This document shows positions 23,396 through 31,996 of a DNA stretch of 48,041 nt, in pieces (positions within the stretch are counted from its first letter, which is position 1; every line of letters starts with the position of its first letter). The DNA is from SKIA01 sp047602905 (GTDB lineage: Archaea; Nanobdellota; Nanobdellia; Woesearchaeales; SKIA01), in the NCBI GenBank assembly GCA_047602905.1, contig JBLKOP010000009.1, positions 1-48,041 on the forward strand, written 5' to 3'. The notes below the pieces were generated by a model. It searched no databases, was not told the DNA's origin, and saw only the letters and a list, made by a program, of their open reading frames with translations. The translations under genes and the position numbers were made by a program.

Positions 23396-26013
23396 GTTCT
23401 TGCCTCGAAGTATTGTCTGATTATTTGTTGTTGTGTTGCGCTAAAGACTTGTGCTAGTGTGCTTCTTCTTGGGTCTGTGCTCAACCTCGCTGTTACTGTT
23501 CCTGCTTCTTCTTGCATGCCAAACACGCCAAAGGCCATTCCTCTTGCTGCGTATATCGTCATGCATCGAGGGTCTTCTCTGCACGCAGTTACGCTAAGAT
23601 ACGTGCTTCCTCCGTGCACTACTGGGTGGTATTCGTTCTCGCTCAGCACTACTATGTGGTCTCCGTAGCACGCTCTTGCTACGTCTGTGAGTGCTCGGCT
23701 GTTTATTCTTGGTGGTTGCAGGAGTCCTTGTGTGGTTGTTATTTGGTTTACTGACGTGTTTGCTCTTTTGAACTCTATATGGTTTCTGTACGTGTCTATG
23801 TTTGGTGTTCTTAGTAGGGAGTTGGTTATTTCGTCTGTGTATCTGATAAAGTCGCTTCTTGATAGTCCTTCATTGATGTAGGTTACTCGTAGAGCTGTTG
23901 TTTCTGAGGGTTGCATTATTTCACAGCTTTCTTTTAGCTCTCTAAACGCGCACTCACGTATTTCTTGTCTGTAGTCTCGTACGAGTCTGAGCGCTGGTAG
24001 TTGTGCACTTACTCGTTGCACTTCTTGGGAGAGTATTCGACAATCTCCTACTTGTCTTGCTGCTTCAAGAAGGGTTCTTGCTCCTAGTGGTTGCATTCTT
24101 CTATGAGCGTTTTCTATTACGTCACCTTGAAGCATCTTAAGAGTGGTGTTAGGGTGTCCTCGAAGGAGCGTGTCTTGTGCTCTTACTATTGTTTTACTCG
24201 CATTTATTTGCTGCATGTTATCTCTTCTGTCTTGTGGTGTTGGATTGTCATATGCCCATTCTGCTAGTCGTATTCCTTCACTTTCGTCTCCTAGCTCTGC
24301 TCTCTCTGTTACTAAGTGGTATGCTACGAGCATGAGTTGCTCTGAGCTATCTCTTCTTGTGTTTAGCTCTGCACTTTGTAGAAGTCTAATAATCTGCTCT
24401 CTTGGTGACTCTTCCCAGATATTGTTTCTGTGCACGCGTAAGTTACAGTACCTCGTTGATTGATACAAGTCTACTTTGTCTTCGTTGTAGAGAATGTATG
24501 CAGTACAAACATTAATTCGGTCTATTCCTTCTACGTTAAGTATCATGTTTTCAATGCTGTTTCTGTTTCGTAAATCCCAGTCTTGAAGTGTCGGGACAAG
24601 CTGTACTTTAACTCCTGTACTTGATTCTATACTATCAATGAGTTCTCTGACTGTTTTATCTGTATGTAAATCTGCTTCTACTCTTTTCCAAAGGTCATCT
24701 CTTTTCTCGGTTATGTTGACTCCTTGAAGGTTTGCTGCTGATAAAACATCTCCTAAGTTATTTACTGCTCGTTGAGGGATGATGTATACTTTATTGTTGA
24801 AGTTGCTTGATTCACTTGTTTTTTTTATAGTCACTATACTAAACCGGTTTGCTCTTGCTATTGCTCGCAGGCTACTGGTGATTTCTTGTGCTCGACTATT
24901 CGCAATACCTTGGTCTTGTGCAAATGATATTATTGCGTAGCCTGCTTGCGAGTCTCCTGCTTCGTGATATGCTTGTAAGAAATTACTAATTGCTCGTTGC
25001 TCGTAACGAGGCTGTCTTGGGTGAAGCATGTTTGGGTCGTAGCAAAGCTCCATGTAGTGAGCGTTTCCTGTTCTAATTATTCCGCAACTAGTTGTTGTTT
25101 CCTCAAGTTCAGGTCTTGGTGTCTGCTCAGGAGTTGTTTCTTGGCTTCGTTTAAACTCTTGTAAAAAAGCGAGGCCTGCTGGTAAGGTTTCTCCATCAAG
25201 GTTATTTGCTATTTCTCTGTGTTCTTCCGGAACTCTTGATGATTGGTTTACGTTAATCCAGCTTGTTCTTCCGTCTTCACTAAACGTCCATCTCCCAAAT
25301 CTGAACTCATATGTGAGCTCAACGCCCTCTATTGTTATAGTAATTGGGTCTGTTTCTTCAGAGGTTTCTTGTGGTTGTTCATCTGAGCTTGAAATATATG
25401 TTGGCAGACCAGATATTGAGTGAACTTCAGGTTTTTGAGCTTCAAGGAAGAGATATCCGTTATGCTCGTTTAGTCTGTTTAGTGCGTTTTGAAATGCTCT
25501 TTGTTGTTGGTTTGATGAGAAGGTTGTTCCAAACTGTCCTTGGGCAGTTCCTCCAACTCTTTGTCTCCATTCCCATTGGTTTTGGTCGCGGTTGAACCTG
25601 TATTGTACTGTGCTTCCTATTTGTTGTGTTCTTTGGACGTCTATTGTTGGTGGCGGGTTTGGAGGTTGACCATTTGAGTCAACAAATATTCTTGAAGAAG
25701 AAGCCCATACTGGTCTTGGGTCTATGTCTAGTTGATCTAGGTATCTGTATCCTTCAAGCGCGTTCTTGTTTTGTAATTCGTTAATAATATTATTGTGTGT
25801 ATCTGAGTCTAGCTGAGTTGCGGAATCTACTCTTTGCCATGGGCCTGTGCCTACTCTATATGACCAAGTACCGTCCGTTCCTATTTGGCCAAAATCATAT
25901 ACTACTCCGGTACTGTCAGCAACTACGATTACTCCTGTGTTTGCAGTCACCTCTGGAAGCAGTAGCACTCCTGCTAGTAGTATTGTAATTGCAAGTATTA
26001 ATTTACGCAGCAT
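23392..26013 (-). CDS. Large secreted protein with three degenerate N-terminal repeats
   Basis: 873 aa from ATG 26013, preceded by a strong Shine-Dalgarno-like GGAGGAGGAG. Signal peptide MLRKLILAITILLAGVLLL. After it come three degenerate copies of a 65-75 residue module, each with aromatic/Trp strands and a closing GY-x-LE type end: copy 1 ends GYRYLDQLD, copy 2 GYLFLEAQK, copy 3 AGLAFLQEFK. The rest is mostly helical with paired Cys (SCGIIRTG, DCRILSQEV, CEIMQP). No known family. Overlaps the pilin-like gene by 16 bp. Confidence 0.78.
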   Translation of the reverse strand: MLRKLILAITILLAGVLLLPEVTANTGVIVVADSTGVVYDFGQIGTDGTWSYRVGTGPWQRVDSATQLDSDTHNNIINELQNKNALEGYRYLDQLDIDPRPVWASSSRIFVDSNGQPPNPPPTIDVQRTQQIGSTVQYRFNRDQNQWEWRQRVGGTAQGQFGTTFSSNQQQRAFQNALNRLNEHNGYLFLEAQKPEVHSISGLPTYISSSDEQPQETSEETDPITITIEGVELTYEFRFGRWTFSEDGRTSWINVNQSSRVPEEHREIANNLDGETLPAGLAFLQEFKRSQETTPEQTPRPELEETTTSCGIIRTGNAHYMELCYDPNMLHPRQPRYEQRAISNFLQAYHEAGDSQAGYAIISFAQDQGIANSRAQEITSSLRAIARANRFSIVTIKKTSESSNFNNKVYIIPQRAVNNLGDVLSAANLQGVNITEKRDDLWKRVEADLHTDKTVRELIDSIESSTGVKVQLVPTLQDWDLRNRNSIENMILNVEGIDRINVCTAYILYNEDKVDLYQSTRYCNLRVHRNNIWEESPREQIIRLLQSAELNTRRDSSEQLMLVAYHLVTERAELGDESEGIRLAEWAYDNPTPQDRRDNMQQINASKTIVRAQDTLLRGHPNTTLKMLQGDVIENAHRRMQPLGARTLLEAARQVGDCRILSQEVQRVSAQLPALRLVRDYRQEIRECAFRELKESCEIMQPSETTALRVTYINEGLSRSDFIRYTDEITNSLLRTPNIDTYRNHIEFKRANTSVNQITTTQGLLQPPRINSRALTDVARACYGDHIVVLSENEYHPVVHGGSTYLSVTACREDPRCMTIYAARGMAFGVFGMQEEAGTVTARLSTDPRRSTLAQVFSATQQQIIRQYFEART

Positions 26014-26288
26014 ACTCCTCCTCCTATTGGAAAGCTTTGTATTTCCCACCTGTTTTCATATTGTTGGCTGAATTCGGTTTGGCAACTTACTGTTCCTACT
26101 ATTCTTCCTCCTTCTGCTAGACAGGTTCTTCTATCTGTGCAGAAGCCTCCGTATGTGTCTTCACACGCATCTGTTACTGTTCTTGCATCCCCTGCGCTGC
26201 TTACGAGCATTACTGCTAGTGTTATGAGTACGAGTAGTCCGAGGGCAACGAGTATTATCACGCTTATTGCTATCTCACCTTTCTTCAT
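25998..26288 (-). CDS. Type IV pilin-like secreted small protein
   Basis: 96 aa. N-terminus MKKGEIAISVIILVALGLL resembles archaeal class III signal peptides (cleavage after KKG, Glu following). It is followed by a Cys-containing domain (ACEDTYGGFC, TCLAEGG, SCQTEF, VCCVN). A TATA-like ATTTAAATA lies about 28 bp upstream. It leads the operon with the large secreted protein and the CGDGLC protein, together suggesting a surface structure. Pilin assignment is tentative because no peptidase or pilus ATPase is in view. Confidence 0.65.
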   Translation of the reverse strand: MKKGEIAISVIILVALGLLVLITLAVMLVSSAGDARTVTDACEDTYGGFCTDRRTCLAEGGRIVGTVSCQTEFSQQYENRWEIQSFPIGGGVCCVN

Positions 26289-26352
26289 CTACGTTTTTTC
26301 TTTGTGTTCTGTTATTTAAATGAATGTGTTTGTAGCTTCTTAAACCCTAGAA

Positions 26353-26375
26353 TCTCCATAGGAAATAAGGGGGTG
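26353..26375 (+). other. ORB-like Orc1/Cdc6 binding element
   Basis: TCTCCATAGGAAATAAGGGG, then GTG, matches the archaeal ORB layout: a short TCC-A-GGAAA core followed by an AAGGGGG tract. It sits 200 bp before TBP. A similar sequence on the minus strand is at 38208-38233. Not tested by binding. Confidence 0.6.
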
Positions 26376-26426
26376 TTGGACTACGTGTATTTGCTTGTTT
26401 TTAACAGGTAGACTCCATATAAACAA

Positions 26427-26445
26427 GTTCCAGTGGAAATATAGG
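26427..26445 (+). other. Mini-ORB-like element (TTCCAGTGGAA core)
   Basis: GTTCCAGTGGAAATATAGG has an exact copy of the palindromic core TTCCAGTGGAA known from archaeal origin recognition boxes, but the G tract is short. It lies 74 bp from the first ORB-like element, with the same orientation. Confidence 0.55.
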
Positions 26446-26499
26446 TATCAATATAGGGTTTTGTATACGCAGTGCACATTTCTGCACAATAAAAATTCA

Positions 26500-26548
26500 T
26501 TTATAAAGAAAGCATTTATAAAGAACGCTGCTTATAAAGTTTATAAAC
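26500..26548 (+). promoter_or_regulatory. Four tandem TATA boxes before TBP
   Basis: TTTATAAAG at 26500-26508 and 26515-26523, CTTATAAAG at 26531-26539, and TTTATAAAC at 26540-26548. The last is about 30 bp before the TBP ATG and is the likely functional box. The extra copies would bind TBP itself, suggesting direct autoregulation. Confidence 0.75.
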
Positions 26549-26574
26549 CGAATCGTCATCGGGGGGAACACATA

Positions 26575-27141
26575 ATGGCAAAAACCAAAGGAATAGGGAA
26601 ATACCCAGAAATAGAAGTAGAGATAGTAAACATCGTCGTCAGCACCAGCATGGAAACACCCGTGCCACTAGAAAAAATGGCTGCGACACTCTCAAACACC
26701 GAATACAACCCAGAACAATTCCCAGGACTCGTAATCAGAATTAAAGAACCAAAGACTAGCGCATTAATTTTTAGCAGCGGAAACGTCGTGTGCACAGGAG
26801 CACGAACCATGAAAGACGTAGACAGAGCAATACTAGAAATCATCAAAAGCCTAGGAAAAATCGCTGTAGAAGTAAAGATAACCCCGCAAATAAGCGTACA
26901 AAACATTGTCGCAAGCGGAAGCATAGGAATGAAACTCAACCTCAACGTCCTAGCAATGAGACTAGAAAACACTGAGTACGAACCAGAACAATTCCCAGGA
27001 CTCGTCTACAAACTCCCAGAAGCAAAAGCAACCTTCTTACTATTCAGTAACGGAAAAGTTGTGTGCACAGGAACCAAAAGCGAGCAAGAAGTACACACAG
27101 CAATGGAAATGCTTGTTGACCGACTACAAGAATTCAAGTAA
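26575..27141 (+). CDS. tbp: TATA-box-binding protein
   Basis: 188 aa from ATG 26575; the frame is open upstream but that part is promoter DNA. TBP recruits TFB and RNA polymerase at archaeal promoters. The two direct-repeat halves of the saddle are obvious: VNIVVSTSMETPVPLEKMAA...NTEYNPEQFPGLVIRIK and VQNIVASGSIGMKLNLNVLA...NTEYEPEQFPGLVYKL, each with a NGKVVCTG-like strand. Length is normal (180-190). A GGGGGG tract 14 bp before the ATG may act as a weak Shine-Dalgarno. Highly A-ending codons. Confidence 0.97.
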   Translation: MAKTKGIGKYPEIEVEIVNIVVSTSMETPVPLEKMAATLSNTEYNPEQFPGLVIRIKEPKTSALIFSSGNVVCTGARTMKDVDRAILEIIKSLGKIAVEVKITPQISVQNIVASGSIGMKLNLNVLAMRLENTEYEPEQFPGLVYKLPEAKATFLLFSNGKVVCTGTKSEQEVHTAMEMLVDRLQEFK

Positions 27142-27185
27142 TTCTGCACACGAAATCCTCACTGGACATTTACTGCCGTAACACC

Positions 27186-27193
27186 TTTTAAAC
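27186..27193 (+). promoter_or_regulatory. MCM promoter TATA box
   Basis: TTTTAAAC sits about 26 bp before ATG 27215. The 73-bp gap after TBP shows MCM can be transcribed alone. It uses the same TATA sequence as the suf promoters but lacks their palindrome. Confidence 0.65.
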
Positions 27194-27214
27194 AGTACGC
27201 ACTTCTCTACGCGT

Positions 27215-30200
27215 ATGAGTGACGAGTACGCAGAAGAAATCACTGCTGCAGAACAAATAGACCGCTTCAAAGAATTCTTTGAAGCAACGTGCAAAGCACG
27301 ACTACTAGAAAACATTCGTCAAGGAAAAAAACGCATCGTACTCCCTTTTGAAGACCTCGCAAAGTTTGATCCAGAACTCGCAACAATACTCCTAGAAGAC
27401 CCAGAAAACACTCTGCGAGTAGCAAGTAGTGCTGTTGAGCAACTAGAAGGAGTAAAGGAGTTTATGGTGCGCTTCGCAGACCTACCACCAACACAACAAC
27501 TTGATATCCGTAATTTACGTGCAGAACACCTCGGACAATTCATCCAAATAACAGGAGTAGTCAGACAAAAAACTGATGTACGACCACAAGTAACCACCGC
27601 TCGCTTTGAGTGCCCAAGCTGCGGAAACGTCATTACAGTACTGCAGCTAGACACGAAGTTTCGTGAACCAAACGGTTGCGGGCAGTGCGGACGAAAAGGA
27701 CGTTTTCGGTTAATGAATAAAGAACTCGTTGACGCACAAAAAATCGTTCTTGAAGAAGCACCTGACGACTTAGATGGAGGGGAGCAGCCAAAACGACTAA
27801 ACGTATTCTTATACCGAGACTTAGTTGCTCCTATGACTGATAGGCAAACAAACCCAGGAAGTAAAGTAACTGTTGTTGGCTACACCAAAGAAGTACCTGT
27901 TCTTCTCAGCACAGGAGGACAAAGCACACGCTTTGACTTAGTACTAGAAACTAATTTTATTGAGCCAAAAGAAGAAGATTATAGCCAAATAAACATTACT
28001 CCTGAAGAAGAAGCAGAAATCTTTGCTCTCGCAAACGACTCAGAAGTATTCACGAAACTCTGCACAAGCCTTGCACCAAGCATTTATGGTCACGACAAAA
28101 TTAAAGAAGCAATTATTTTGCAATTACTCGGAGGAGTAAAGAAATCCCGCAGCGACGGTAACCGCACCCGTGGAGACATGCATATCTTAATGGTGGGAGA
28201 TCCGGGATCAGGAAAAAGCCAGCTACTAAAAAGAAGCCAAGTAGTTGCTCCAAAAAGTCGTTTTGTTAGTGGTAAAGGAGCGAGTGGTGCTGGTTTATGT
28301 GTTGCTCCAAAAAGTCTTGTGTGTGAAAATCCAGGAGGAATTAGCACTATCGAGTCTGTTGTTGAGCGCGTAATGCCTACAACAAAACAAGAGTTTCGCC
28401 CTGGAGTATGGAAGCAAGACAATGTTTCTTCGCTAAAAATTCAGAGTATGAAAGAAGACTTAAAACTTCGTGGACAACCACCTGCTTCTGTGTGGCGCTT
28501 ACAAGCACCAAAATATATGCGCACCATCACCACTTCCTCAGGTAAACGAGTTGAAATAACAACGAACACGAAATTGCTTGTTTTAGAGGACGGTCTGCCT
28601 ACGTGGAAGAAAAGCTCTTCTGTGCAAGAAGGAGACTACATCGCTACTCCAAGAAAACTTATTGGAGGAAACAATACAACGATATCTCCTATTGAGTTGT
28701 TTAGTGCAAACCCAGTAGTTCACGGCGTTGAAGCACTTGTAAAAAAAATAAAATCTTTGCTTATTAACAAGTACGGTTCTGTGCGTAAAGCAGCAAAACA
28801 TCATGGTATTAACGAAAATCAGCTATATTTTCACTGGGTAAACAAAACTGCTCGAGGAACTATCAAGCTTGAGCAATTACGAACACTCGCCAAAGACGTT
28901 GGTGTAGAGTACAAACCCCACATATCTTCAGTGAGTTTATACAACGGAAAACCACATCTCATTCCACAAACAATAAGTAAAGATTTTCTTTATGTATTCG
29001 GACTTCTTCTTGGTGATGGAGATATTAGAAAGACGCAGAACAGTATTTCTGTTCGTCTCAGCTCCTCAACTCCTAGGCTTCTTAAGATATATCAAGACGT
29101 GCTTCTTACTGAGTGGGGCTTATCTTGTGACGTTCAGCCAGCAACAACTAAACGCCCAGCAGCCGCGCGTACATCCTCTAAATTACTTGGACAAACGCTT
29201 CTTTCTCTGGGAGCGGCTTTTTCTCCTAAAAGCACAAAAATCTTTTTTTCTGAGCACATACTTCACTTAACAAACGAGTACCTCGCTCATGCAGTTGCAG
29301 GCTTATATGACGCTGATGGGTGGGTGCATCACCGAGCAGGTAAAGGAAGCTCTCAAGTAGGTTTTGTAAGTACTTCTGAAACTCTCGTTCGTCAACTCCA
29401 ACTTATTCTGCTTCGTTGGGGCATTCATTCTCGTGCTCGTAAACGACCAAAGACTTCTGGAGCAATAGTAGGAAAGCATGCTCGCTGGGTTTTAGAAATT
29501 ACTAACACCAAAGATATTTCTGTGTTTGCAAAGCACATTCCTCTTCGCCACCCAACAAAAAAACAAGAACTACAAAACATTATATCTTCAACAAACACAC
29601 TAACTTCTCGTTTAGAGCGCCTTCCTGGAGTTTCTCAACGCCTAAAACCTCTCTTACAAGAAGCAGGCATTTCTCTTAAAAAAGTTGGTTGGCACCCTTC
29701 TCTCTCTCGAACCGGGCTTCAACGATTACTTGAAGCAACTTCTGAGTTCAGAAATAAAGAGGATTTTGTTTCTCTTGCGTACAAAGACGTTCATTGGGAG
29801 GTTGTTTGTGATGCTCAGACAATTGCTGTGGAATATGAGCACGTATATGATTTTACTGTTCAGGACGCGCATAACTTTGTTGTTGACGGCATTCTTGTTC
29901 ATAACACCGCCTCAGTTGTCAAAGATGAGTTTATGCGTGGTTGGGCTCTTGAAGCGGGTGCTTTAGTTCTTGCAAACAAAGGTTTTGCGATGATTGATGA
30001 GCTTGATAAAATGTCTGATGAGGATCGTAGCGCTTTTCACGAGGCTCTTGAGCAGCAACAAGTTACTATTAGTAAAGCGAATATTCAGGCTACTCTTCGT
30101 TGTGAAACGGTTGTTCTTGCTGCTGCTAATCCGAAGTTTGGTCGTTTTGATCCCTATGAGTTACTTGCTAAGCAAATCGAGCTTCCTAGCACATTAATTA

Positions 30201-30865
30201 ATCGTTTTGATCTTATTTTTCCTGTTCGTGACTTGCCTAATCTTGAAAAAGATAAGAAAATGGCTGATTTTATTCTTCGTCTTCACCAAACAGGGGATGT
30301 TGAGCAAGTTCCTGTTCGTACAGAGTTACTTACAAAATACGTAAGTTATGCTCGTAGTAAAGTGTTTCCTACACTTACTGATGAGGCTCTCAAGGAGATT
30401 CGTGATTTCTATGTTGATATGCGTAACACGGGTAGTGGTGAGGAAGCGATTAGTGCTATTCCTATTTCTGCTCGTCAACTCGAGGCTCTTGTTCGTCTTA
30501 CTGAGGCTAGTGCTCGTAGTCGTTTATCTAAGAAAGCTACTCGAGAGGATGCTCGGCGCGCTATTGATTTAGTTATGTATTGTTTGCAGCAACTTGGTGT
30601 TGACCCTGATACTGGGAAGATGGATATTGATCGCTTAACTACTGGCGTTACTGCTTCTACGCGTAATCACGTGCATACGATTAAGCAGATTATTCGTGAG
30701 TTAGCTGAGCTTACTGGGGAGAGTCTTGTTTCTGAAGAGGAGATTCTTGCTAAGGCTGCTGAGAAAAATATTGATGAGGCTAAGGCTGAGGAGGTTCTTG
30801 AGCGCTTGAATCGTATGGGAGATATTTTTCGTCCTCGTCCTGGTTTTTATAGTATGATGAAATAA
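27215..30865 (+). CDS. mcm: MCM replicative helicase, interrupted by an intein
   Basis: 1216 codons: a 680-aa MCM split by a 536-aa intein (residues 362-897). MCM unwinds DNA ahead of the fork as a hexamer. Order: N-terminal domain, zinc motif CPSCGN...CGQCGR (about 131-160), Walker A GDPGSGKS at 328-335, GKGASGAGL just before the intein, then after it TASVVKDEFMRGW, Walker B MIDELDKM, the arginine-finger region LINRFDLIF, and a C-terminal winged helix. Removing the intein joins a complete helicase core. The start is leaderless from a TATA box. Third codon positions change from A/C-ending to T-ending across the gene. Confidence 0.96.
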   Translation: MSDEYAEEITAAEQIDRFKEFFEATCKARLLENIRQGKKRIVLPFEDLAKFDPELATILLEDPENTLRVASSAVEQLEGVKEFMVRFADLPPTQQLDIRNLRAEHLGQFIQITGVVRQKTDVRPQVTTARFECPSCGNVITVLQLDTKFREPNGCGQCGRKGRFRLMNKELVDAQKIVLEEAPDDLDGGEQPKRLNVFLYRDLVAPMTDRQTNPGSKVTVVGYTKEVPVLLSTGGQSTRFDLVLETNFIEPKEEDYSQINITPEEEAEIFALANDSEVFTKLCTSLAPSIYGHDKIKEAIILQLLGGVKKSRSDGNRTRGDMHILMVGDPGSGKSQLLKRSQVVAPKSRFVSGKGASGAGLCVAPKSLVCENPGGISTIESVVERVMPTTKQEFRPGVWKQDNVSSLKIQSMKEDLKLRGQPPASVWRLQAPKYMRTITTSSGKRVEITTNTKLLVLEDGLPTWKKSSSVQEGDYIATPRKLIGGNNTTISPIELFSANPVVHGVEALVKKIKSLLINKYGSVRKAAKHHGINENQLYFHWVNKTARGTIKLEQLRTLAKDVGVEYKPHISSVSLYNGKPHLIPQTISKDFLYVFGLLLGDGDIRKTQNSISVRLSSSTPRLLKIYQDVLLTEWGLSCDVQPATTKRPAAARTSSKLLGQTLLSLGAAFSPKSTKIFFSEHILHLTNEYLAHAVAGLYDADGWVHHRAGKGSSQVGFVSTSETLVRQLQLILLRWGIHSRARKRPKTSGAIVGKHARWVLEITNTKDISVFAKHIPLRHPTKKQELQNIISSTNTLTSRLERLPGVSQRLKPLLQEAGISLKKVGWHPSLSRTGLQRLLEATSEFRNKEDFVSLAYKDVHWEVVCDAQTIAVEYEHVYDFTVQDAHNFVVDGILVHNTASVVKDEFMRGWALEAGALVLANKGFAMIDELDKMSDEDRSAFHEALEQQQVTISKANIQATLRCETVVLAAANPKFGRFDPYELLAKQIELPSTLINRFDLIFPVRDLPNLEKDKKMADFILRLHQTGDVEQVPVRTELLTKYVSYARSKVFPTLTDEALKEIRDFYVDMRNTGSGEEAISAIPISARQLEALVRLTEASARSRLSKKATREDARRAIDLVMYCLQQLGVDPDTGKMDIDRLTTGVTASTRNHVHTIKQIIRELAELTGESLVSEEEILAKAAEKNIDEAKAEEVLERLNRMGDIFRPRPGFYSMMK
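28298..29905 (+). mobile_element. Intein in MCM with LAGLIDADG homing endonuclease
   Basis: 536 codons in frame. It starts with Cys (CVAPKSLVCENPGG) and ends in VVDGILVHN before extein Thr, the canonical splice residues (Cys at first position, His-Asn at last, Thr after). It carries two dodecapeptide motifs, FGLLLGDGDI (about residue 595) and VAGLYDADGWV (about 694), so the homing endonuclease may be active. The site, between GKGASGAGL and TASVVKDE, is the known MCM insertion point next to the ATPase active site. The element probably spread horizontally. Confidence 0.94.
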
Positions 30866-30873
30866 TTTTGTTT

Positions 30874-31326
30874 TTATACGTACGCGAGTAGTAGCGCGGT
30901 TGTTTGGTTGTCTAGTGTGAAGATGAAGGGTTGTTTGTATTGTAAGTCTCTTGCTACAAACGGTACTTTGCAGCTTATGTGGTCTTCTCCTATTGTGCAG
31001 GTTCTGTTTATTGCAGTAAACGCTATTGTTGCTTGTTCTGGAAGGGTGTTTAGGTATACTCGTACTTCTATATCAATAAATCCTATGCTTGTTTGAAAGT
31101 CTGTGCACCCGTATTGTTTAAACTCGCATAGTTCGTCAAGTATGAGTTCTTCGTTTGTTGTTGCTTGTATCGCGTATTGTGTGCAGTCCATGTCTGTGTA
31201 TAGGTTGTGTTCGTGTAGGAGTGTGCACTCATCATAGAGAGGAAAGTGTTCTGCTTGTAGCATTGGTTCTTGCTGGCACGCGGTGAGTGCGAGTAGTGCG
31301 AGTACACAGAGAAGTACTGGTTTCAT
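30874..31326 (-). CDS. Lipoprotein, unknown function
   Basis: 150 aa. A lipobox LALLALTAC (Cys17) makes it a probable membrane-anchored extracellular lipoprotein. The rest has five further Cys (DECTLLHEHN, MDCTQY, LCEFKQYGC, RTCTIGEDHISC) and beta-strand character. TATA-like TTTAATATAC at 31346-31355 precedes it. It lies convergent to MCM and divergent from the RPA-like gene. No family recognised. Confidence 0.75.
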   Translation of the reverse strand: MKPVLLCVLALLALTACQQEPMLQAEHFPLYDECTLLHEHNLYTDMDCTQYAIQATTNEELILDELCEFKQYGCTDFQTSIGFIDIEVRVYLNTLPEQATIAFTAINRTCTIGEDHISCKVPFVARDLQYKQPFIFTLDNQTTALLLAYV

Positions 31327-31393
31327 GTTGTTTGTTCTACAAGCGAGTATATTAAAGTAATTCTTATATTCAAGTACTCTTTTCTTTTGTGGT

Positions 31394-31996
31394 ATGCGAC
31401 AAGTTGCTACTCAGATGTACGTTAAGGAATTGCTTGATGGAGTGTATGAGATGCGTGATGGTTGGGAGCCTAACGTTCTTTATTGTTCTCGCGGAGAGGT
31501 TTCTCGGTGTAATATTATTGGTACGTTTATTCGTAGTGGTTCTGAAGTATTACTTGATGACGGTACAGGTAAGGTTTCTCTTCGTTCCTACGAGGAGGTT
31601 GTTGGTTTAGATACTTCTTCTGGTACGTTAGTGCAGGTTATTGCTCGTCCGCGTGCGTATCAGGGCAGCGTCTTCTTGGTTGCTGAGCTTATTAAGCCAG
31701 TTGATACTGCTTGGGCTGCTGTTCGTAAAGCTTCTCTTGGTGAAGTGTTATCTTTTGATTCTTCTTCTGTTTCTGTCAAAACAGTTGCTCCTGTTGTTGA
31801 GGCTTCTTCTGAGGAGCAGAACAATGCTGAACGCATTGTTGATATTATTTCTGGTCTTGATGATGGTGGTGGTGCTTCTATTGAGGAGGTTCTTTCTGCA
31901 AGTAAGCTTGGTGAGTTAGGTGAGGAGATTATTAATCAGTTATTGCTTGATGGAGAAATTTTTGAGATTAAGCCTGGTGTTCTTAAAGTTCTTTAA
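31394..31996 (+). CDS. RPA32-like OB-fold protein (ssDNA-binding)
   Basis: 200 aa. The OB fold is at residues 20-110: VSRCNIIGTFIRSGSEVLLD, DGTGKVSLRSYEEV, LVQVIARPRAYQGSVFLVAE. A linker and a C-terminal winged-helix-like domain (SIEEVLSASKLGELGEEIIN, then LLLDGEIFEIKPG) follow. This layout matches archaeal RPA small-subunit or RPA-associated proteins that act with ssDNA at forks. A TATA-like TCTTATATT at 31361-31370 gives a leaderless start. It is placed right after MCM. Confidence 0.8.
   Translation: MRQVATQMYVKELLDGVYEMRDGWEPNVLYCSRGEVSRCNIIGTFIRSGSEVLLDDGTGKVSLRSYEEVVGLDTSSGTLVQVIARPRAYQGSVFLVAELIKPVDTAWAAVRKASLGEVLSFDSSSVSVKTVAPVVEASSEEQNNAERIVDIISGLDDGGGASIEEVLSASKLGELGEEIINQLLLDGEIFEIKPGVLKVL

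Noticed and set aside
26472..26487. Inverted repeat GTGCA-N6-TGCAC upstream of TBP
   Set aside because: Arms are only 5 bp and there is no second copy, so it is not distinguishable from chance.
26395..26574. 60 extra codons in frame upstream of the TBP ATG
   Set aside because: The stretch holds the ORB-like site and TATA array, has no resemblance to TBP, and the family starts at about MAKTKG; it is promoter DNA.
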